Shown piece after piece: positions 57,712 to 64,000 of a DNA stretch of 64,000 nucleotides. Within the stretch, counting starts at the first letter, position 1, and every line of letters begins with the position of its first letter. A program made the position numbers and the translations under genes. Under the pieces are notes generated by a model. That model made no database searches, had not been told where the DNA came from, and saw nothing but the letters and a program-made list of their open reading frames with translations. The stretch covers positions 1 to 64,000 of the forward strand of contig CACLHW010000001.1 of assembly GCA_902606835.1 (NCBI GenBank). The letters are read 5' to 3'. This DNA is from an uncultured Pelagibacteraceae bacterium. GTDB taxonomy: Bacteria > Pseudomonadota > Alphaproteobacteria > Pelagibacterales > Pelagibacteraceae.

Positions 57712-59334
57712 GTGTCATTTAATAATTATAATATTGGTTTAGAAAAAAATAGGGCTAATTTTGTACCACTTACACCAATTTCCTTTTTAGAAAGAACAGC
57801 ACAAATATTTCCTAATTATACCTCAATCATATCTGAAAATAATAAATTTACTTGGAAAAGTACTTTTGCACGTTGTAGACTTTTTGCTTCTTCCTTAAAA
57901 AAAAGAAATATTAAAAAAGGAGACACTGTTTCAATTATTGCTCCAAATACAAGTGCTATGTACGAAGCGCATTTTGCTATTCCTATGGCTGGAGCAACTA
58001 TTAATACAATTAATATTAGACTTGATCCAAAAACTATTAGTTTCATTCTTTCGCATTCCGACTCAAAAATAATTTTTGTAGATACTGAATTTATACCTGT
58101 TGTTAAAAAGGCGTTTAAAATTGGAAATCATAAGATTCCAATTATTTTTATTGATGACAGCGAATCATTTTCAAAAAATATAGATGGCGGTCAGTCATAT
58201 GAAGATTTTTTAAATGAAGGTAATCTCGAAGACTTTGTGAACTGTGCAAATATTATAGATGACGAATGGTCTCCTATAAGTTTATCCTATACATCCGGAA
58301 CTACTGGAAATCCTAAGGGCGTGGTAACTCATCATCGAGGCGCTTACTTAAATTCAATAAGCAATTATTTAATTTGGAAAATGAAAAAAAATCCTGTGTA
58401 TCTATGGACGCTTCCGATGTTTCATTGTAATGGTTGGTGTTTTCCTTGGACAATGTCTGTTCTGGCTGGCGTAAACATTTGTTTACGAAAAATAAATGCA
58501 AAAAAAATTTTTAATTCAATAAAAAAATATGATGTTACAAATTTATGTGGGACCACTGTAATTATAAATATGCTAATTGAGGAAGGAATTAAATTGAATA
58601 AAAAAGTTGAATTTATGACTGGAGCGGCTCCACCACCTGCTTCAGTTTTAGAAAAAATTGAAAAACAAGGTTTTAATATTACACATACTTATGGATTAAC
58701 AGAAGTATATGGTCCAGCAGTTGTATGTGAATGGCAAAATGATTGGAGCAATAAAAAAACCGATAAAATTGCTGAGCTAAAGTCAAGGCAAGGTGTTAGG
58801 TGTCCAGGAGTTAGCGATTTACAAGTAATAAATAAAAAAACAAACAAACCAGTTAAAAAAAATGGAAAAGAATTAGGAGAAGTTTACATACGCGGAAATA
58901 CAGTAATGATGGGGTATTACAAAGATAAAGAATCCACAAAAAACTCTTTTAAAGATGGATGGTTTCATACCGGAGATATTGGCGTAGTATTTGATAGCGG
59001 TTATATTCAGCTTAAAGATAGATCAAAAGATATAATTATATCCGGAGGAGAAAATATTAGTACCATTGAAATTGAAAATACACTTTTTCAACATGAAGAA
59101 ATTATAGATGCCGCAGTTGTCGGTATAAAAGATGCAAAATGGGGTGAAGCACCATGTGCATTTGTGACTTTAAAAAAAAATTCTTCTTTAACAGAAGAAG
59201 AAGTTATTAAATTTTGCAAGTCTAATATGGCAAAATTTAAGATACCCAAAAAAATTATTTTTGGTGATATAGAAAAAACATCAACAGGAAAAATTCAAAA
59301 GTTTTTGCTAAGAAAAAGAGCAAATCAAGAATAA
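57712..59334 (+). CDS. AMP-forming acyl-CoA synthetase (GTG start)
   Basis: SYTSGTTGNPKGVV, PMFHCNGWCFPW, HTYGLTEVYGP, DGWFHTGDIG, GKIQKFLLR. Confidence 0.93.
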   Translation: MSFNNYNIGLEKNRANFVPLTPISFLERTAQIFPNYTSIISENNKFTWKSTFARCRLFASSLKKRNIKKGDTVSIIAPNTSAMYEAHFAIPMAGATINTINIRLDPKTISFILSHSDSKIIFVDTEFIPVVKKAFKIGNHKIPIIFIDDSESFSKNIDGGQSYEDFLNEGNLEDFVNCANIIDDEWSPISLSYTSGTTGNPKGVVTHHRGAYLNSISNYLIWKMKKNPVYLWTLPMFHCNGWCFPWTMSVLAGVNICLRKINAKKIFNSIKKYDVTNLCGTTVIINMLIEEGIKLNKKVEFMTGAAPPPASVLEKIEKQGFNITHTYGLTEVYGPAVVCEWQNDWSNKKTDKIAELKSRQGVRCPGVSDLQVINKKTNKPVKKNGKELGEVYIRGNTVMMGYYKDKESTKNSFKDGWFHTGDIGVVFDSGYIQLKDRSKDIIISGGENISTIEIENTLFQHEEIIDAAVVGIKDAKWGEAPCAFVTLKKNSSLTEEEVIKFCKSNMAKFKIPKKIIFGDIEKTSTGKIQKFLLRKRANQE

Positions 59335-59411
59335 TTTTAATAAACCTCTTCTCTGAATTGATAAAATAAGGTACAAGAAATAAGCGGTAAAATAAATAAT
59401 TGCTAACATCA

Positions 59412-60602
59412 ATGGATAAAAAAAAGCTTTTAAAAAAAAATTCAACAAATAATTGGGTTGATCCTCTTTATTTAGAAGATTTATTAACTGAAGAAGAACA
59501 ATCAATTAGAAAAACAACAAAAGACTATTGTAAAAATAAGTTATTACCTAATGTTATAGAGCATAATAAAAAATGTTATTTTGATAAAAAAATTTATAAA
59601 GAATTTGGTTCTTTAGGTTTTTTAGGTCTTAGCATAAAAGGATATGGAGCTGCCAATGCTTCTAATGTTGCGTACGGTTTGGTAACAAAGGAGTTTGAAT
59701 CAATTGATAGTAGTTATCGTTCAGCAATTTCAGTTCAATCTTCTTTAGTAATTCATCCTATATTTTATTTTGGTTCAGAAGAGCAAAAAGAAAAGTATCT
59801 ACCAGAACTAATCAAAGGAAATTTAGTAGGATGTTTTGGATTAACAGAGAGTATATCTGGATCAAATCCATCATCCATGAAAACAAATTTTGTAGAAACG
59901 TCTGACGGATATTTAATTAATGGTACTAAAAACTGGATAACAAATGCACCTATAGCTGATGTTTTTATTATTTGGGCATTAAATAATGAAAAAAAAGTAC
60001 ATGGATTTATTGTTGATAGAAAATCAAAAGGATTAACCACATCTGTTATAGAAAAAGCTAGTTTAAAAATAAGTCAAACAGGTCAAATAATTTTAAATAA
60101 CGTTAAAGTTCCTAAGAGTAGCATTTTGCCCAATACAGAAGGATGGAAATCTGTTTACTCATGCATAAATAAAGCAAGGTACGGAATAGCCTGGGGAGCT
60201 ATGGGAGCGGCTGAATCTTCCTGGTTTATTGCTAAAGATTATACTGAAAACAGAATAATTAATAATACTCAACTAGCTTCAAAGCAATTAATTCAAAAAA
60301 AATTAGCAGACATGCAAACAGAAATTTCTCTCGGCCTTGGCGCATGTCTTCATGTTGGAAGAGCCATGGATAAAAATAAGGATACGAAAATAGCTATTAG
60401 CATGTTGAAAAGAAATAATTGTCATAAGGCGCTTAAAATTGTAAGAGACGCAAGAGATATGTTGGGCGCTAATGGTATTTTAGATGAGTATCATATCATT
60501 AGACATTTAGTTAATCTTGAAACAGTAAATACATACGATGGAACAGAAGATACTCATGCTTTAATTCTTGGAAAATTTCAAACAAATATTGATGCATTCT
60601 AA
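59412..60602 (+). CDS. Acyl-CoA dehydrogenase, glutaryl-CoA dehydrogenase-like
   Basis: IDSSYRSAISVQSSLVIHPI, GCFGLTESISGSNPSSM, GTKNWITNAPIADVFIIWA, ETVNTYDGTEDTHALILGK. Confidence 0.9.
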   Translation: MDKKKLLKKNSTNNWVDPLYLEDLLTEEEQSIRKTTKDYCKNKLLPNVIEHNKKCYFDKKIYKEFGSLGFLGLSIKGYGAANASNVAYGLVTKEFESIDSSYRSAISVQSSLVIHPIFYFGSEEQKEKYLPELIKGNLVGCFGLTESISGSNPSSMKTNFVETSDGYLINGTKNWITNAPIADVFIIWALNNEKKVHGFIVDRKSKGLTTSVIEKASLKISQTGQIILNNVKVPKSSILPNTEGWKSVYSCINKARYGIAWGAMGAAESSWFIAKDYTENRIINNTQLASKQLIQKKLADMQTEISLGLGACLHVGRAMDKNKDTKIAISMLKRNNCHKALKIVRDARDMLGANGILDEYHIIRHLVNLETVNTYDGTEDTHALILGKFQTNIDAF

Positions 60603-61623
60603 AAACAATTCATTAGAAAAATATAAAATTAATAAAATTTCGGAAGTACCAAAAGACCAATTATCAGATTTTTATAAAAAAACTTATAATTTAAGATATA
60701 GAAGTTTAACAAATAATTGGAAATGGTGGTACAGAGCGGAATATAATAAATCTGAACCAATAATTATTTCTTTAGAAAATAAAGTTGTCGGTCAGGCTGC
60801 CTACTTACCTACAGAATTAAATATTTCTGGGAGAAAAGTCCCAGCTATTTGGTTTGTAGATTACGCAACCCTTCCAGAATTTAAAGGTAAAGGACTTGGC
60901 AAGCTGATGTACAGAGAATGGAAGAAAATTTGCCCAACTCAAATGGCAATTTGTAGTGATGATTCTTTACGGGTTCTTAAGAAATTTGGATGGCGAGACA
61001 ATTATGAAGTTAAAAGGTTAGCGCGCCCAATTAATACACTAAATTTTTTACCACTAATAAAAAATCTTAAGTTAAATTTTGCTAATAATGCATTAAGATA
61101 TTTTTTGAAAAAAAAATTTAGTTTTAAAGAAAACATTAAACTTTATAAAATAGATAATAATTTTAAAATTTTAAACGATTCTTTTAATTTAAGAAAAGTC
61201 ATAAAAAATGATGGAAAAGCCACAATTTTTAGAGATGAAGATTGGTTAAATTGGAGGCTGATGGAATGTCCATATAAAAATGATATATTTTTTTTTCAAT
61301 ATAAAAATAATTTTGCCATTGTTCACATTTTTTTTAAATATGTGAAAAGATTAAATATTTTATACACATATTCTACTGATGAACCTCAAGAAAAAGAACT
61401 TTATGCACACATTACAAGTTGGGCAATTAATAATAATATAGATCTAGTCTGGGCAATTAACAGAAGCAATGAACTAAGCAATTCTTTTCCCAAATTATTC
61501 AACAAACCTTTAAAATTTGCATCCTGGAGTCCAGATGAAAATGTTTTAAAAATACTGGAAAATGGAATATTGGATTTACAAGGAATAGATACTGATACCG
61601 ACAGTTGTTTATTTGTCGAATAA
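60592..61623 (+). CDS. GNAT-family acetyltransferase-like protein
   Basis: IWFVDYATLPEFKGKGLGKLMYREWKK. Confidence 0.7.
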   Translation: MHSKNNSLEKYKINKISEVPKDQLSDFYKKTYNLRYRSLTNNWKWWYRAEYNKSEPIIISLENKVVGQAAYLPTELNISGRKVPAIWFVDYATLPEFKGKGLGKLMYREWKKICPTQMAICSDDSLRVLKKFGWRDNYEVKRLARPINTLNFLPLIKNLKLNFANNALRYFLKKKFSFKENIKLYKIDNNFKILNDSFNLRKVIKNDGKATIFRDEDWLNWRLMECPYKNDIFFFQYKNNFAIVHIFFKYVKRLNILYTYSTDEPQEKELYAHITSWAINNNIDLVWAINRSNELSNSFPKLFNKPLKFASWSPDENVLKILENGILDLQGIDTDTDSCLFVE

Positions 61624-61692
61624 ACATCTCCATCATAGACAAGTATAAAAAAAACTGTCAGAATTAACGTCAAAATATTAAAGAAATAAAAT

Positions 61693-62628
61693 ATGAGTGT
61701 TTCGAGCAAAAAAATTGTAACTTTAATACCTAGTGCAACAGAAATTGTTGCATTTTTAGGTGAAAAAAAATCAATTATAGGACGTTCACATGAATGTGAT
61801 TATCCAAGAGATTTAAATAATATAGCTAAACTAACGTCACCAAAAATAAATGTTGAAGGAACGAGTGGAGAAATAGATAAACAAATTAATACCATTTTAG
61901 AAAATTCATTATCGGTTTATAAAGTAGATGTAGAAAAGTTAAAAAATTTAGATCCAGATTTCATAGTAACCCAGGCACATTGTGAAGTTTGTGCTGTAAG
62001 TTTTTCTGAAGTAGAAGATATTGTTTGTAAACACCTTAATCAAAAAACAAAAATAATTTCACTACAACCCAATACGTTAGCTGAAGTCTTTGATGATATT
62101 AGGAGAGTCGCAGATGATTTGAAAGTAGATAACGTAATGAGTAATAAGCTTATCAAAAATTTAAAGACAAGGTTAGAAAACATAAAAAACAAAACTTTAA
62201 ATCTAAAAAAAAAACCAACAGTAGCTTGCATTGAATGGATCGATCCTCTTATGATTGCTGGAAACTGGATACCAGAAATGGTAACCATATCAGGTGGAAT
62301 TGATACTTTTGGAAAACCTGGTAACAATTCTCATTGGGTAAAATTTAATGAAATTAGAAATCATGACCCAGATATAATAATTTTTTTACCTTGCGGATTT
62401 GATATTAAAAAAACTAAAAAAGAATTAGATAATCTTTTAAAAAAAGATAGTATTTGGAGCACTTTAAAAGCTTTCAAAAATAAAAAATTATTTGTGGCAG
62501 ACGGAAATCAGTTTTTTAATAGACCTGGACCAAGATTAATTGAATCAATAGAAATATTTGCTGAAATAATTCACCCAGAATTATTTAATTTTAAGCATGA
62601 AAAAACAGGATGGATCAATTTTAAATGA
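61693..62628 (+). CDS. BtuF-like cobalamin/iron-chelate periplasmic binding protein family
   Basis: KIVTLIPSATEIVAFLGEKKSIIGRSHECDYP, DPDFIVTQAHCEVCAVS, EWIDPLMIAGNWIPEMVTISGG; no obvious signal peptide. Confidence 0.75.
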   Translation: MSVSSKKIVTLIPSATEIVAFLGEKKSIIGRSHECDYPRDLNNIAKLTSPKINVEGTSGEIDKQINTILENSLSVYKVDVEKLKNLDPDFIVTQAHCEVCAVSFSEVEDIVCKHLNQKTKIISLQPNTLAEVFDDIRRVADDLKVDNVMSNKLIKNLKTRLENIKNKTLNLKKKPTVACIEWIDPLMIAGNWIPEMVTISGGIDTFGKPGNNSHWVKFNEIRNHDPDIIIFLPCGFDIKKTKKELDNLLKKDSIWSTLKAFKNKKLFVADGNQFFNRPGPRLIESIEIFAEIIHPELFNFKHEKTGWINFK

Positions 62629-64000
62629 AAAAAATTTTGGCACTTGTAGTTCTGGGTTTGCTTTTCAGTGGAAAAGCCTATGCCGCTGATTGTAATCAAG
62701 CATCAGGAGATATTACTGGAACTGAAGGCAGTCCAGATACTACGCTATATGTTTGTGAAGATGACGATGTATTTGTTCTTGACGAAGGTGTTCACACCAC
62801 AGCCAGTACAATTCGTGTTAACCTAAGCACAAACAATGCTCAAAATGTTACAATAACTAACTCAGGAACAATTAGAAGGACTGGAGACAATAGTGGTGTT
62901 ATTTTAGGGGCAGGTTCTGACACAGTTACAGTTACCAACAACAGCACAGGTACAATTCAAGGCAAGGACCAGGGAATATTTATAAACACAGGAAGCAATT
63001 GGACAATAGATAACTCAGGAACTATTTATGGTGTAGATGCGAAAGGATTTAATATTAAAGGTGGAGACAATACAAAAATTACCAATCAATCAGGTGCTAC
63101 AATTAAAACTGATGGCGCTAACGGAATATTAATATGGGGCACTGACTCTAATGATGGGGAAAATACAGAAATACATAACTATGGAACCATCTCTGCGAAC
63201 ACTAGCACAATCAAAGCTGGAGATTATTCAGACGGAACTACGATAACCAATTATAGCGGCGGAATTATTCAAGCCACTAAAACTACAGGCTCAACAGCGG
63301 CAGTACAGATTGACGGCGACAATACAACAATCACTAACAAAGGAACCATAACTGCTAGCGGCACACAACACTCAATCGAAGTTAAAAACGGAACAACAGG
63401 CACAAAAATTTATGTTGATGGCGCTCCAACATTTACAGGAGAAGTTGATTTTAATAACGCAGCTGCAAATACCACAATGTATTTGGGATGTAGCATGACA
63501 CAAGACACAACTATAGAAATTCATAACAAACCTAGTCTAAACATTACTAATAATCTTTGTGGAAATGATACTTATACAATACAAGATAGTTCCCAAGTAG
63601 CTGATGTAGATAATTCTGAAACAAATGGATACTTAGTCATTGATGAAGGTCTCGAAGTTGTAAGCAATAATGCAAAATATAGAAGTGAAAATGTTGCAAC
63701 AAAATTGAAAGGTTTATTCAGTGCTGCAAACTACATTGATGGAGTTGAACCAGAAGATAAGTTCTTTAGAGTATTTTACAGCAGCGTAAAAAGAGAAAAT
63801 ATGTATAAGGGCAGCATGAAGGGTGTTGTGGGACAATTGAGTCCAATTAACTGGGGAAATATAACGAGTAATATCTTTTTAGGTTACAGCAAACATCATG
63901 GTGATTTTGATAACGGAGAATTTTTAGGGGGAGGAAATTATGCTTTAGGACTAAAGAACGTTTTTACAAAAAATGGATTAAAAGTATCTTTCTCACCCAT
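62625..64000 (+). CDS. Secreted beta-helix repeat / autotransporter-like outer-membrane protein, truncated by window edge
   Basis: Open frame from ATG 62625 to 64000: signal peptide MKKILALVVLGLLFSGKAYAADC; repeated TITNSGTI-like units; barrel-like FFRVFYSSVKREN...SNIFLGYSKHHGDFDNGEFLGGGNYALGLKNVF. Not in the ORF track because it runs off the edge. Confidence 0.8.
   Translation, partial: MKKILALVVLGLLFSGKAYAADCNQASGDITGTEGSPDTTLYVCEDDDVFVLDEGVHTTASTIRVNLSTNNAQNVTITNSGTIRRTGDNSGVILGAGSDTVTVTNNSTGTIQGKDQGIFINTGSNWTIDNSGTIYGVDAKGFNIKGGDNTKITNQSGATIKTDGANGILIWGTDSNDGENTEIHNYGTISANTSTIKAGDYSDGTTITNYSGGIIQATKTTGSTAAVQIDGDNTTITNKGTITASGTQHSIEVKNGTTGTKIYVDGAPTFTGEVDFNNAAANTTMYLGCSMTQDTTIEIHNKPSLNITNNLCGNDTYTIQDSSQVADVDNSETNGYLVIDEGLEVVSNNAKYRSENVATKLKGLFSAANYIDGVEPEDKFFRVFYSSVKRENMYKGSMKGVVGQLSPINWGNITSNIFLGYSKHHGDFDNGEFLGGGNYALGLKNVFTKNGLKVSFSP

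Noticed and set aside
61624-61692. Possible cobalamin riboswitch upstream of the BtuF-like gene
   Set aside because: Only 69 nt of intergenic sequence and no B12-box-like core; too short for a cobalamin riboswitch.

Overview
The window is an AT-rich, densely packed bacterial chromosome segment. Gene content and protein style point to an alphaproteobacterium of the SAR11/Pelagibacterales type (inference; there is no rRNA in the window). Recognisable content: a partial SDR reductase, uvrB, aspC, trxB, guaC, carB/carA, yqeY, dnaG, rpoD; a surface-glycan patch of glycosyltransferases and a sulfotransferase around a CAT-anticodon tRNA; mlaC/mlaA, an amidase, rnpB (RNase P RNA); an almost complete division/cell-wall cluster (mraZ-ftsZ-mraW-ftsL-like-ftsI-murEF-mraY-murD-ftsW-murG-murC-murB-ddl-ftsQ-ftsA-lpxC-bamD-ligA); pepP, uvrD, an AsmA-like protein, fumC; a CoA-ester metabolism block; and a secreted beta-helix/autotransporter-like protein running off the right edge that is missing from the ORF track. 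I see no mobile elements, CRISPR arrays or defence systems. The most interesting signals are: (1) ftsZ sits directly behind mraZ rather than behind ftsA, under a promoter whose -10 box lies between phased MraZ-type operator repeats; (2) FtsA appears to have lost its nucleotide-binding signatures but keeps a C-terminal amphipathic tail; (3) murE and murF are fused; (4) five genes, four of them normally essential or core, are each broken by exactly one extra base at a 7-9 nt A/T homopolymer, which means either consensus errors or slippage-rescued genes; (5) neighbouring CoA enzymes have altered catalytic residues. No wholly new system could be demonstrated from sequence alone.
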